Source: Chlorella sorokiniana
Lineage: Eukaryota > Chlorophyta > Trebouxiophyceae > Chlorellales > Chlorellaceae
DNA length: 64,000 bases
NCBI GenBank assembly: GCA_025917655.1
Contig: CP084619.1
Coordinates: 2,399,001-2,463,000, forward strand
Direction: 5' to 3'
In this document: piece after piece, positions 35,717 through 48,118 of the stretch
How positions within the stretch are numbered: the first letter of the stretch is position 1
Layout of the letters: each line of letters opens with the position of its first letter
Position numbers and translations under genes: made by a program
The notes under the pieces: generated by a model
What the model was told of the DNA's origin: nothing
What the model saw: the letters and a program-made list of their open reading frames with translations, nothing else
The model's database searches: none

Positions 35717-38700
35717 TCAAATGTGTGCAGCGCCCAGCGCCGCCGCAAGGTCGTCGCCCACCCCGCCCTCCAGCTCACAGCCGTCGTCCTCGGCCGCCTC
35801 GTCCTCCTCATCCTCGTCCGGCATGTTATCCTCCAGGGATCCCAGAGCCTGCGGCTTGCCGATGCGGGCCATAATGTCCTGCGCAGGCGGCAGGCAGGGG
35901 TGGGCGGCTTGTGAAAGGAGGGGTGCAATGCCCCCACCCCCTCTGCTGTTGGCCTGCTTCCCCTAACAAGGCATGGTCCCCCCCCCCCATACCCCCCCCT
36001 TTCGCTGCATGCTCCTCCCCACCTTGAGCGCGTCCACCCCAGCCTCGCTGATCTCGTTCTCATCCAGCGCCAGCAGGGCCAGCGCCGGCTTGCGCCCGCA
36101 CGCCTTGGCCAGCGCGCAGGCGCCGCCGCGCTTCAGCTGGTTGGCGCACGCATCCAGCTCCTCGAGGCGGGTCAGGCCCACAAGCGCCTGCGGCGGCACA
36201 GGCAGGCCACGTGTGCAGCATTCTTTCATGACGGCAGCCAGCCACAGGGTTTGAGGCGTTGTGCGGGCGCCTGCCTCCCTCAGCACAGCTGCACAGCGTG
36301 TCGAGGCAGAGCTGGGCAGCGCCCCCACAACACCCGTCGAGGTGCGCCCCCTCAACCCACCCTGGCCACCGTCACCGCCCCCTCATCCTCCAGCTCGTTC
36401 TCCCGCAGGTTGAGGCGGCGCAGGGCGGGCAGCGCCGCCACGCAGGCCGCCACGGAGCGGGCGCCCTCCGGCGTGATCTCGTTCAGCGCCAGCTCCAGCT
36501 CCTGCAAAGGGGGCAAGGGCACAGGGCAGGCACCTGAACCTCACGCCGCCTCCCTTCCAAACGAGGCTCTGGTCAGGCCAGCCATCAACGCGCAACAGCC
36601 AAGCGCCTGTGGCTTCCATCAGCAGCCGTGGCAAGGGCGGCCATGCGCCCAGTCCGGTCCCCACAACCCGGGCAGGCCCACCGCTCACCTCCAGCCCGGG
36701 CGCCCCCGCTGCCAGCGCGCCGCACACCGCCGCCACGCCGTCGTCGCCAAGCGAGGTGTCGTTCAGGACGAGGGCCCTGAGCTGGGGCGCTGCCGCCAGC
36801 ACAGCGGCAAGGTGGGGCGCAAACTCTGAGGTGATGGGGTTGTCATGCAGGTCCAGACGCACCAGGCCCTTGGCTGGGGCGGGAAGGGGGACATGGGTAC
36901 GGCTAGATGAGTGGGATTGTAGTCATTTTTAGGAGAAACTCTTCTCAGTTTGTAGGTAAATCAAGGCCCTTTAACAGGTTTTACAATGCAGGCTCCAAAT
37001 TATGTTTTTTTGTCGAAATCGCCGCCCTCCATGCGGCGAGCAGCTGGATGTGTAGTGGGGCACCAACCATGCGCAGCGCACCCAGCCGCGCGGGCGCGCA
37101 CCTGCCGCAAGGCCCTGCGCGAGCGACACGCCGCCCTGGGCTCCCACGCGGGAGGAAACCATCTTGAAGTCCTCCATGGCCGGGCAGCGGGACAGCAGGC
37201 TGCAGGGACATGGCGCAGGTTTGTGAGGCATGAAGGCAGCGCCAGACCTTGCCCCAGCACTGTGTTTTCTTAGCCGCATGCAGTTAGGCAGCGATTAAGC
37301 ACGCCAACCACAGCAGCGTCGAGACAGCACCACGGCAGCAGCAAGCACACCAGCAGGCAGCTGGCAACAAGCATGCAAGCAGGGATGAAGCCGGGCATGT
37401 CACGACGGGCGGCACAGGCCGCACCGCGCGATGGAGGCCGCTCCCTCGTCGCCGCTCATGTTGTTGTACAGGTGCAGGCGGCGCAGGCTGCCCGTGTTGT
37501 GCATCAGCTCATCCAGCGCCGCACAGCCGTGCACCGAGCAGCCAACGTTCTGGAAGGCGATGCTCTCCAGGGCGGGCTGCGGGGGAGGGATGCCAGAGAG
37601 GTAGGCTTCGGTGGTGGGGAGCAGCGCTGGGGGTAGATGGGGGTAGAGGAGCCAGCTCCGCGCCCTCGGGCTGTTACATCCATCCCCTCCCCTGCTGGAG
37701 CTGAGTCACCCTTGAGGAATGCGCCCCTCCTGCTGCCTGCCTCACCCCCACCGCCCCACCTGCTCGCTGAAGGCGGCAGCGCAGGCGCGAATGCCCTTCT
37801 CCCCCAGCGCGTTGTCACTGAAGTTGAGGTGGCGCAGGCGAGCCCTGCCCAGCGCAGCAGAGACGATTCGCAGCGCCGCCAGAGCCTCGTCCTCTGCAGC
37901 AGGTCAATAGCGCAGCAAGGGCGCCAGCAGCACATACTGTCAGCAGCGAGCTGACTGGCAGGCTTAACGAGCAGCAGTATCGAAGCGGTAATGGAGGCCA
38001 GAAGCCATCGTAGGGTCCAGAACACGCGCACACAGCACACCCTGGCAGATAAAGGTGATGTGCCATGTGCAGCCTCCACCAGCGCCCCACCTGGCCGCCC
38101 CGCGATGATGTCGCTCATGTCGGCATCCTCCAGAGTGGCGGCGACATTTTCAATGGCACGCGCCGCCACGTGCGCCGCCTCCACCCCAAAGCTCTTGGTG
38201 CTGAAGCGGATGCGCCGCACCTTTGAGCCGGGAGCCAGCATGGGAGCCAGCAATTCCTCGGCGCTCTCCCTTGTGAGGAAATCGCGGCTGCCAGCGCTGA
38301 GGTCCAGCTCGTCGCTGGCAGCGGCGGCGGATGAAAGGGGGCAGCGCCCGCGACGCCCGCGGCGCCGTTGGCCACCACCTCCAGCGCCAGGGTGCTCAGC
38401 TTGCGCACGTAGGCCTTCAGGGTCTCGTGGTGGGGGCTGCACGAGCAGCGCAAAAGCAAGCCATTGACGGGAGTGGGGGCGGCGCCTCGCGCCCATTGGG
38501 GCCTTCCACCGCCGCTGCGCACCGTATGCCGGTGGTGGTGCGCGCCTCCACGCGAGCCACCGTGTATGCCTTTTTTTCAACAGCGGCAGATGCTGCCTGC
38601 ACGGCGTCATCGGGGATGGGAGTGCCTCTGAAGAACGCCATCGCCGAAATATTGTTGGCAACGCGTCCCACGGTTTCCTGGCGCTGAGCATCAGTCAGGC

Positions 38701-38719
38701 TCCATTCCTCCACAGTCAT
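35717..38719 (-). CDS. RANGAP1: Ran GTPase-activating protein, plant type
   Basis: The N-terminus from the ATG at 38719 (MTVEEWSLTDAQRQETVGRV, then AASAAVEKKAYTVARVEA) aligns by eye with the WPP domain that targets plant RanGAP to the nuclear envelope, but WPP itself reads WSL. It continues ELDLSAGSRDFLTRESAEEL and RIRFSTKSFGVEAAHVAARA, which match the plant RanGAP region before the repeats. Leucine-rich repeats follow (LRRLNLRENELEDEG, MRLDLHDNPITSEFAPHLAA, LALLALDENEISEAGVDALK). An acidic tail ends the protein (MPDEDEEDEAAEDDGCELEG), also typical. RanGAP stimulates GTP hydrolysis by Ran on the cytosolic side of the pore. A C5 run (plus 38337-38341) must gain one base to keep frame. Identification is strong. 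Confidence 0.88.
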
Positions 38720-39592
38720 GCTTCTGGGCTGTTGCTTAAAGCTGGCAAACCCCTCCAGGTGCACCGCTTGGCTGCTGCTCAATGAGTAAATGTCGACTGA
38801 AAGCCGATAATGTGAGAACATCAAGTAGGCAATGCGTGCGCTAAGCTGGAAGCAAATGCACTGCCTGTTGTACTTGCAGTTGTACTTCCCACAAAAATCA
38901 AAGCATTGCAAACTAAAAAAGTGCGTAATTGATGTTCACTCGACGCATGCATGAACCGATGTCTCACATCTTTATCTTGAAGTAGTTTTTCTTTGGAAAT
39001 ACCTTTTTGTTGCAACTGATTGACTGGCGGCCGTCCGATGTTTCCTCCTACTCGGATTGACTACCAGAAGCGACGAAGGGGATTTAATCGTATGTTGCGG
39101 GCTGCTGCGTCCAAATCAGCTGCATGACGCTGCGTCATTGGCAGCTGCAGTACACTTTTGGTTGATTTGGATACACAGAAATGTGTCGACGAGACATGCA
39201 TATAGAAGCTCATATGAGATCCCGATGATTACCGATACTTGTGATTGTTTGTTTGTTGATGCTGGCAGCACAATTGCCCATCACATGCGCGGGCGGCCCT
39301 GTTTTCAGGTTGCACTCCATGCCAGCCGGCCGCAGCCAGTGACAATGCTTGTAAACAAAGATTTCATGCAACTTTCACAATGGATACATTAGACAAGAGG
39401 GGTGGCGTTAGATTTCAAGTGCATGCAACCAGGGACGTGGGAACGCAGCCTGCTGCCGGCAGCACGGCTGGCGGGAGGGCGACCTGCCGGCAGGCGCCGC
39501 ACTACTTAATTGATGGATGGAGGGCAGGCTGGCGAGAATGAAAACGAGCTGATTGAGCTGATCAGGTCTGCCAGCTGGTGATGCTCTGTTGT
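38720..39592. other. Long intergenic region, A/T-richer, no gene seen
   Basis: About 0.87 kb without a supported exon, noticeably less GC-rich than the surrounding genes. It lies between the RanGAP start and the SRCR gene end, both on the minus strand, so it should contain the RanGAP promoter. Confidence 0.55.
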
Positions 39593-42270
39593 TCAGTTCC
39601 CAGGCCCTGTGGAGCAGGTGACGCCCACAGCCTGAAGCTGGAAGCCGTCTTCGCCGCCGCCGTACTCGGCCTCGCAGGTGCGCCCCACCTCAATGGAGCA
39701 GTCAGCCAGGCGGGGCTCCCCGCCGGAGCACATCACCTTCTCGATGCCAATGGGGACCGAGGACCCCAACTGCGTGTAGATGGCCCTGCCGCCGGCAAAG
39801 CCCAGCTGGCGGCAGGCCACGGATGCCTCATCATCGCCTGCTCCAGGGGAGGGGATAGCAGGGGAGGGGATAGGTCCGCGTTTTCACACCAAGCCCCGCA
39901 TCAGCACTGACCTTGCCAGATTGCGCCCGCCGACCCCCCCTACCCCATCAAACAAAACAAAGCAAACTCTGTCAACGTACCGAAATCAAAGTCGCAGATG
40001 GTCGCCCATTTGGTCCCAAGCTTGACTTGCAGGATGCCGCTACGGACCCCGGGGGGACCCTGGATGCGGAGAGCTGTGATCTTGGGCACTGCAGGAATGC
40101 CAGCGGGGGAAGGAGGGAATGACGAACAAGCATGCAGGCAATACCAGCCCAAGTCATCTTTGCAAAGAACCGTGCACTCGCGTGGCGCCAAGGCAGCGGC
40201 GGGAGCGCACTCTTGCACGAGATGGAGACGGCCTTGCGGCTGCGGCACTCCTGGTACACTTGGTGGGTGCAGTTGGCCAGGTACAGCTCCCTGCCTGAGC
40301 ACGCGACGCGGCTCACCACCGCGTTGGCACCAGAGCCTGCAGGGCTGGGGACGACCTTGCCGCCGGACAGGCCCAGCTCGGCGCAGGCCACGCTGGCCTC
40401 CCGGTTGGTGAAGGAGGAGTCCAGGCAGATGGTGCCGGTGCGGCTGTTGCCGTTTTCGTCTGGGGGCATGTCAAGGGCCACCTCCAGGGTGCCCTCCGTG
40501 GCGCCGTTCCAGGAATTCACCAGCGAGAAGGAAGGCACTGCACCATGAGGGTGTTGCACCACACCGATGGTTTGTGAGCGTGGCACCATCATGGGCAGCA
40601 TCATGGCTCCCAGGTGAGCCCAGCAACAGGACGCCCTCACCCTTGCACACGACGCCAACGTCGTTGGCATGGGTGCACCCTCTGGCCTTGCCACCGTACA
40701 CGCAGGCCTCCAGAGGGGTGGTGCTAGATGCGCAGTGCATGTTGGAGAGCAGGATGGGCAGGGAGCCACGGCCAAAGGCGGCGCCAAAGCGGGGCCGCCC
40801 GCCCGTCATGTTGAGTGAGGCGCACACTGCCTGGGCGGCCGTAACGCTGAACCCTGTGGGCTTGGTTGCACACACGGTGCCCCACTTGCCGCCGATGCGC
40901 ACCTGCAGCCGCAGAGCATGCAGGGTATGACAGAATGTGGATGAGGGAGAGCCGTGGCCATGACAGGCAGCTACACAATCACCTGCCCGCACCCCAATCA
41001 AGTCAACACCTCACCTCCAGGCGGCCTTTGCTGGGCACAGCGCCGTCCACGAGGCGCACAGGCAGATATTCAGGCACCTGACAGCTGACTCCCACATCCT
41101 CCTTATGTGTGCAGTTGGGATTGATGTCATAGGAGCAGCCGCTCAGGCTGGCCTCGCTGCCGCGGCACTTGACGGCGCCAATGGCGATGGGCGGGGTGGG
41201 CCCAAAGAAGGGGCTGTCTGCAGGCGGCAGGTCGCTGCGGCGCACCACGGTGCCACCCACCAGGCCCAAGGTGCGGCAGGCCACCTGCGCCTCGCGCGGC
41301 CCAAAGGTGCCGGCGGGGTCGCAGACCGTGCCAACCTGACGGCCCAGCGGCTGCACCTGCAGGCGGCCGACCCTCACGTCGCCAGGAGTGTAGGAGAATG
41401 TCTGGAGTGTCGCGCTGACTATTGGGGGTCCTGCGTGTAAGGGTTGATCCCAGGCCGAGCAGGGTTGCAGAGGGGAAGTTCAGGCTGGAGGTGGCAGCAG
41501 GACATCATGAAACCCAGCATGGGGGCCTGCAGTAAGGGCCCTTCATGCAGTCACAAAGCCATGGGACCCCCCTCGCGCGCGGTTATGCAAGCTGCTTACT
41601 CTTGCAGATCACGCCCACAGCCTTGCCAGGGACGCAGGCGCGGGTGGTGGTGTAGCGGCAGCCGCTCAGACCAGCCTCCCTGCCGCTGCACCGCACGCCC
41701 GCGATGCTGAAAGGCAGCGGGCCCCGCTTGAACTTGCCGTTAACGGCCCCGCCCGCCAGGCGCAGCTGGCGGCACGCCACGATGGCGTCTTTGGTGTCAA
41801 AGCCGGTAGCGCAGACGGCGCCCCAAGAGCCGCCAAAGTTCACCTCGAGTCGGCCCTGCAGCGGCGTGGCACCGCCGACCAGGCGCACAGAGGACACTGC
41901 ACCAAGGCAGTGGCAATGGTTACTGCAGCTTCAATGTAGTGCCTGTAAAGGACCACTGGGCTCGATGCAGCTGGCAAGCTGCATTCAGGAACTTGCCTGT
42001 AGCGGCAGAGATGTTGTCATCGCTGGGGAGCGGCGGGCGCCTGCAAGGGTACGTGAGGCGAAAGGCGTCTTAGCCAGTGAGCAGGATGTACAAGTACTGC
42101 AAATCACAAGTCGCTAAGCAAGCTTTTGCACTGTGCTTAATGCATGGAGATCTCAAAGACAGTACCGGCCTGCAAGAGCGGCGGCAGGCAGCTAGCTGGA
42201 CTGGTGCATTACCCGACGCGGGGTGGGAGGCCCAGGCGAGCCCCACGAAGACACATATCCAGATCTTCAT
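39593..42270 (-). CDS. Secreted protein with five SRCR domains
   Basis: The ATG at 42270 gives a clear signal peptide (MKIWICVFVGLAWASHPASG). Five scavenger-receptor Cys-rich domains follow, coded around 41.9-41.6, 41.4-41.05, 41.05-40.64, 40.53-40.2 and 40.1-39.6 kb. Each starts with the RLVGG/GRLEV type block and has the AxxACRQLGxxGG core and CxGxExxLxxC end: for example AIVACRQLRLAGGAVNG, AQVACRTLGLVGGTVV, ASVACAELGLSGGKVV and ASVACRQLGFAGGRAIYTQL. No transmembrane segment is seen after the last domain (ending CSTGPGN), so the protein is probably extracellular. SRCR proteins bind ligands or microbes in animals; in green algae they are known but of unclear role. The join of the first two exons seems to need one extra G near 42209. 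Confidence 0.85.
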
Positions 42271-42689
42271 AGTTGAAATCCGCGAGGAAGGAGGCGCGAC
42301 ACTTGCCGCCACGGTCTGAGATTGTGGCGGGAGGAGGGACGGCAGGGTTTTGATTCGGCGTACGGCGCATGCAGGGTCCCTTCAGGCGTATGAATCGCGC
42401 ACGGCTGTCGTTGCAACGCAAGGCGAACACTTTGGCCGGGGGCAACCTGACCTGTTTACCTGGTTTCGCAGGCTCCACGGAGATTATCGTCAAAGGTGCG
42501 ACGAACCATGGAACAGCGCGAAGGGTTTGACCTTCAGCCGCACACAGACTCGCAAGAGCGGTACGACCAGGCTGATCCACAGGACCGAGATGTGGAGATA
42601 TGACGTACACTCAACCCACCGACAGCAGGCTCTTTGCTGCAAACTGTGCTTCATCACAGTCTTGGAGCCCAGCAGATCTCAAACACGGA
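42271..42689. other. Intergenic spacer between two minus-strand genes
   Basis: No exon is supported. It should hold the SRCR gene promoter and the 3' UTR of the RMT2-like gene. Confidence 0.5.
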
Positions 42690-44851
42690 TCAATCAGCTT
42701 GCTCTGCACCGCCGCCGCTGTCCACGCCTTCCGCTGCCACTGTTGCATGCAGTGCTAATCCGCTGCTGTGCCCACCCGTCATGATGCATGTTGGCACAAA
42801 GTACACAGGGAGGTGCCAGTAACGGTTGGCAACGCCCTCCCAGATTTCCTTGGCTGCATAACAAGAGGGGACGTTTTGGCCTTATCAGTTGGGCGAGCCA
42901 GCAGTGCGGGGCACATGCCTGCCACTTCAACCATCACCTGCAGCAGCGTCCTGCACGCACCTGATGCATCCATGGGCACCGGCTCGTAACATGTGTTCAG
43001 GCCCAAGCGACCTAGCTCACGGCGCGCAATCTCGCCATACACCAGGTGGAAGAAGAGGTTGTCCGGGGCAAGGCCGTTGAAGAATGAGTAGACACCCCCA
43101 GGGCGCAGCAACCTGCTAGAAACGCAAAACACACAGCAGGTCAACAGGAAGATGGTGCATGGCTGTCGCGCTGGACACGCAATCACGAGAAACAGCATGG
43201 AGCTGCCCAAGCTATGCTCGGGGGCAGGCGGGCGGCGGCTACGCTGCAGGAGGGCAGCAGCAGTGGGCCAGCGCTTACCTGGGCAGGTGGGTGTGGAAGT
43301 CGTGCATGTCTTCGTAATACTCGCCTGAAACAGGGCCCAAGCAAGCCAGTCGGGTGGTAGAGAGTTATACACACGCTGACACCACGTACGATATACTGGG
43401 AGGCAGCAGGGTGCAGCCTGGCAATGTGGAGGTGGAGGCCACCTGGCACCCCGGCTGCGCCCCGCCTCTGGCAGCACGTGACGCGGCTGCTCACAAAGCC
43501 GCAGCAGTCCTGGACGCTGAGTGCAGCGGTCAAAGCGGCGGCGCACCGTAGGTGTCGAAAAAATCCCATCAAAGGGGTCTAGGTCAGCAATCACGTCCTG
43601 CCAGCGGCCGAGCACCAGGCGCACACCAGGCTTGCGGTCCCAGCCCAGGCTGCACGCATACTTATACACGTCGGGATGGGCCTCGATGATGGTGTGGGAA
43701 TGGGGCTGCATGGAGGGCTGGGGGCGAGGCCGTCACATTTCCAGGCCTGTTTCCCTGCTGCGGGGCTCCCACTTCAGGCTGCTTTGGCAACAGCTGGCGG
43801 CAGCTGGCATCAGGACCAAGGGAGGGCAGGCCGCAGGCAAGATGGGCGAGCCATCCCCTCCAACCACGCAATCGTCGGCCCACCTTGTGCTGCTGGATGA
43901 AGCCGTCGATGATGCCCATGCCGAAGCCGACGTTGAGCACGTCGCCGCCGCTGCCGCAGATCACCGCTGCATGGCGCTCCATCAGCGGCGTCTCCCACCC
44001 CATCATCACCGCCTCCCCTGCAAAATACACATGTGGGGGCGGCATACTGCTTGTGAAAAGAACAGCCAGCAGACGCTTTGCACGCCATGCTGCGCCCATG
44101 CAAGGCCAGCTCAGGCGCCTCTGGCCGCGCCGGGCCGTGCAGCGCGCCCTTCACGCACCCTGTTCGTCCACCAGCTTGCCATCATCGTAGCGGATGCTGC
44201 TGCTGAGGTAGTCGCGGTTGGGCGCCGCGCCCTTCCTCTCCCGCCGGCTGATGGTGCCTACACAGGCCCTGGCATTCAACGTGTGCATAAAGCCAACCCA
44301 GTCGGGTATGGCCCATCGTTGTTTTCAGCATGCAGCTGCTCCAGCTGTGGTAAGGGAACTCCCTACTCACCCAGGATCAGCTCAGCCTTGACTGCCCAAT
44401 CCAGCAGCTGCTGCACCACAGCGCGGTGCTTGCCGCCGCTGGCATAGTCGCCCGCGGTGTACCCCTCGGCGTCCTGTGCCTGCCAGGGCGCCCCCGCCTC
44501 CAGCAGTGCCCGCACCGCCTCCACGCTTCCGCTCTCTGCCGCTAGCATCAATGGCGTGACACCGCCCTCCGCTTCGCAGGCTGGCTCTGCGCCGGCGGCC
44601 AGCAGCGCCTGCACGTGCGCCGTGTCGCCGGCCGCGGCTGCCTGGAACAGCTGTTGCTCTAGCGTGGCCTGTGGCCCGTCGCCGGCATGTTGCTCTTCCC
44701 CTGCTCCTGGTTCTGCTGCTGGAGGCTGCTGTTCGCTATCTGCAACAGAACAAAGCAGCGCGAGCGTGAGGGTGCCCTTCCTTCCGCTAGCCCGCCGCTT
44801 ACCAGCCGGCCAGTTGCGCAGGGACGGCAAAGGGGCGAGGACACAACCCAT
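42690..44851 (-). CDS. RMT2: RMT2-like protein arginine N5-methyltransferase with ankyrin repeats
   Basis: The first short exon (ATG at 44851, MGCVLAPLPSLRNWPA) joins in phase to an exon with ankyrin repeats (GDTAHVQALLAAGAEPACEA, VTPLMLAAESGSVEAVRALL). The methyltransferase part follows: MMGWETPLMERHAAVICGSG, motif I DVLNVGFGMGIIDGFIQQHK, HTIIEAHPDVYKYACSLGW, then LVLGRWQDVIADLDPFDGIF, EYYEDMHDFHTHLP, LLRPGGVYSFFNGLAPDNLF and a C-terminal NRYWHLPVYFVPTC. This order matches yeast Rmt2, which methylates the delta-nitrogen of Arg in ribosomal protein L12. The A6 run at 43558-43563 (T6 in the gene) needs one more base to give DGIFFDTYG. The stop lies at 42690-42692. The N-terminal MGC could be lipidated, but this is speculative. 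Confidence 0.87.
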
Positions 44852-45702
44852 TCGCACCTGCACTCATTTAATACCTAACTCGCTGCAGCAGCCCTTCTTA
44901 GCTCCACTTGACTGAGGAACCCTTAGATACAGACTTCTGTTCAGAGACTGATGTATATCTTCCTGACTTTTGCTGACTGGCCGTGTTCAAGCTGCATGCA
45001 TGCGTGAGCACGAGTGCGGGAGCTGCCGTACTGCACGCGTCCTGCCGAGGGGTCTCCAATTGTTTCGATCATTTGATCAGCCTTGTGCATTCACAACCTG
45101 ACTCGTAACCTACACAAACAGCATTGCAGCCTGGCAGTTGCTCTGCAATTGTGCAGTGAAGCCCTCTGTTTTGGCTCTGTCTCTTGCTGCCTGTCTGTAT
45201 ATTCATCAAGCACATGTGAGGAGGACTACTTTGCGTTGCAAGAGTGGGTAGTGGCTCTGCACCGCATATTGCACAACCTGCCACCTGACGAATGTGCAAC
45301 CCTTTTGTTCCATGACTGCCATTGCGTGTGCCATCCTACTTTTGCAATGCGCTGACCACGGGTTCAATGTGATGCTGACCTGCAAGCAGCATGCGCAGCA
45401 GGTTAACCATGATGGGATGGCAGGCAGTGGCAGCATTCCGCAGCGGTCACAAACTTAAGATTAAGAGGGGCTTGACGAAACTTGCGTCACCATTCCAAAC
45501 ATGCTCAATCCCAATTTTGAACGTATGTACCTGCTGGCACGTGTGTGCTGGTGATTGAGCTGTCTGAACTGCCGTCTGTCCTGCTGCGGTACACCAACAG
45601 AGCAAGGTGGCGTGATCACGCAGGGCAGCTTGATCTGTTTGAAATAGAAGCCTGTATTCAATCAATTCACTTTTCCGACACAAAACAGGCCATGAAACTA
45701 TC
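44852..45702. promoter_or_regulatory. Divergent intergenic region, RMT2 / PC-esterase
   Basis: 0.85 kb between two divergent start codons with no supported exon. It must hold both promoters; no specific element is claimed. Short open frames here show no known motif. Confidence 0.5.
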
Positions 45703-48118
45703 ATGACTGTCGCAGCAGCTCCACGAGGCGTTCCCGTCTTGTTCAAGTATTCCTTGTGTACAGCACTCCTTTTGGTCATTGTCGCTCTTCATACAAGCCG
45801 GCCTCGCACCACTTCGGTTGTTGGCAGCCAGCAGCTTTCAGCTAGTCCCGAGAAACAGCCTCAGGGCCTTTCTGCACAGCACACAGATGATGCTGGGAAG
45901 CCAAAACAGCGGCGAGAGGGTAGCCTTGACTCAAGCGTACGGAATGCCCCTTGGGAGCAAGCATTTGACGTGGAACCGCCTGCTGCGGCAGCTGGGAAAC
46001 TACCTGCATCTGAAATGGATGCACGCGAGCTGCAGCCCAGTGGCAATGTGTCACAGGCCATCCATAGAGAAGCAGAATCAAAGGAAGATGCACAAACTGG
46101 CACGGCGAGAGTTGGTGCGGCAGTTGTCGGCAGTGCATCGCAGGCACCCTCTGCTGGCCCATCCCGCGCAGAGCAGGAGGCAGAAATCATCCAGCGAATG
46201 TGCTCGGAGGAGGAGCATGCCAGGACGGTGAAGGGCGTGCTGGAGGAGGGCAAAGGGCCACCGGTGATGTCGTGGGGATGCGAAAATGAAATGGTGAGGG
46301 CTGGGAAAGCCGCTAGCAGGAGAGTCGAGCCCGCCAGCGTGCGATGCTCACCATGCCTCCGGCTCTCCTGTTGCCCCCTTCTGCCGCAGTGCGGCGGCGA
46401 ATTTGTGCGGCGCACCATAAATTACCTGCGGCTTACACCGCGCTTCCGCTCCCTGCTCACCCTGGTGCCCTGCGATGTGTGGCGCGCTGTGCGCGGCCGC
46501 ACCATCTGGCTGGCTGGTGACAGCCAGTCGCAACGCTTCTACCGCCAGCTGCGCTGCTTCCTGGGCGGCTTCATGGAGGCGGAGCCGCACCGCCGGCGGG
46601 ACGTGAGGCTGACAGAGGATCCGGAGGAAGCCAAGGTGCCTTGAGGGGACGGTTGCTGGGCATGCTGCGGAAGCCCCGCGCCTGATGCCACTGCTGCATC
46701 CATTCTATTCTGCCGCGGGAGGCCGCCAGCCCTGTCACTCGGGCACTTACACCAGCTTGCGGCGGCTGCCTGCTCTCGCGGCGTGCAGCGCATTCACCAG
46801 GCCGTGCTGGAGGGGCACGACTCGTGCTGCGGCGTGGACATGCCCATTGTGAGCTGTCGCGCTGCCTGCCTGCTGCCCGCCGTCGGCGCCGCATGGCACA
46901 GGCCCTCGTACACCCGCGCTGTGCAGCATGCTTCTTCTCCTTCCATGCATCACGAGCCCCCTGCTGCTGACCAGCGCCTCCCCCGCCCCAATCCTTCCAT
47001 CCTTCCCGGCAGTGCACCTACTTTGTGGGCGAGGCGCGGGTGTGCCATGCGCGCATCAACAAGGGGGACCACATGCTCAAGTACCTGCGCAACCTGGACG
47101 CCTTGGGCGTGCGCAAGGACGATGTGTGGGAGTTCAACATTGGCCTCTGGTAATCTGCCGGGCTTTCTTCAGCTCCGCATCTCTCGCTGCTGCTGCCTGC
47201 CTATCACCGCCTCCGCTTCCCTGTTTCCCACCTCAGGCATCACAAGAAGGAGAATGAGTACCCAGGCCTCACCCGCGCGCTGGCAGAGCACTACTCCAAG
47301 CACAAGGGCGAGCTGCCGCTGGTCATCTGGCGGGACAACTCGCCGCAGCACTTCAAAATCGAGGTGCGGCTGACAGGGGGTCCGCCCAGGCTCGGCTGAA
47401 GACAGCACTGTGCTCTGCTGCGCGGTGCTTGCCCATGCTGCATGTCAAGCGAGCGTGCTGCACGCGGGGCTACCGATCTTGTTGCGTATGCATGCAGAAC
47501 GGCGAATTCCCGCATCCCAGCGTTGCGTGGAAGATCTTGGAAGGGCGCAGGGGATGCCAGCCAATTTCGGTGAGGAGGAGGGTGACTGGCAGCCATGCAG
47601 CCGCCCCAAGTGCTGGGTCAAACCCTTGGATCGATCGCTTCCTGCCTCATGTGCACCCCGCCGGACCTACCCCTGGCCTAGCAGGGCGTGCAGCTGCTGC
47701 CGGATGGGTCCGTGGGCGGCAGCAACCGCCACGTGCAGGCGGGGGCTGGCGCAACCAGATCACCACCCCGCTTTTCCGCGGCGTGGGCGTGCCCATCCAC
47801 GGCACCTGGAACGACAGCTTGGGCATGTGGGCAGGCCACGTGGGCCAGGACTGCACCCACTTCTGCAGCCCCGGCGCATACAACGTGTGGGTGTGGTCCC
47901 TGTGGCACACCCTGCTTAAGCTTGGCGTGCATGGCGACGGGCCGGAGGCAGCGGCTGCCGCATATGAGGCCACCCTGCAACAGCAGAGGGAAGCGGAGCA
48001 AGAGGCAGAAGAGCAGCAGCAGCAGCAGCAGGGTGCGGTGTCGGCCGCTGATGATGGTGATGGAAGCGTCTCAAGACCTGCGTCAGACCCGCCAGTGCCG
48101 GCCTTGGAGGAGGGTTAG
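45703..48118 (+). CDS. TBL-like PC-esterase (type II membrane)
   Basis: The ATG at 45703 gives a cytosolic tail, an anchor (YSLCTALLLVIVALHTS) and a 150-residue Ser/Gln/Ala-rich stem. The enzyme domain begins at FVRRTINYLRLTPRF. The GDS block is RGRTIWLAGDSQSQRFYRQL; mid blocks are GVRKDDVWEFNIGLW and LPLVIWRDNSPQHFKIENGE. The catalytic C-terminal block is DCTHFCSPGAYNVWVWSLWH, with the canonical Asp and His of TBL enzymes. A Gln/Glu-rich tail ends at 48118. The expected role is acylation of a Golgi glycan. The G5 run at 47741-47745 needs one more G to join the exon to GWRNQITTPLF. It is a distant paralogue of the genes at 3.1 and 56 kb: it keeps Asp where those have Glu and lacks their Cys-rich block. 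Confidence 0.82.
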
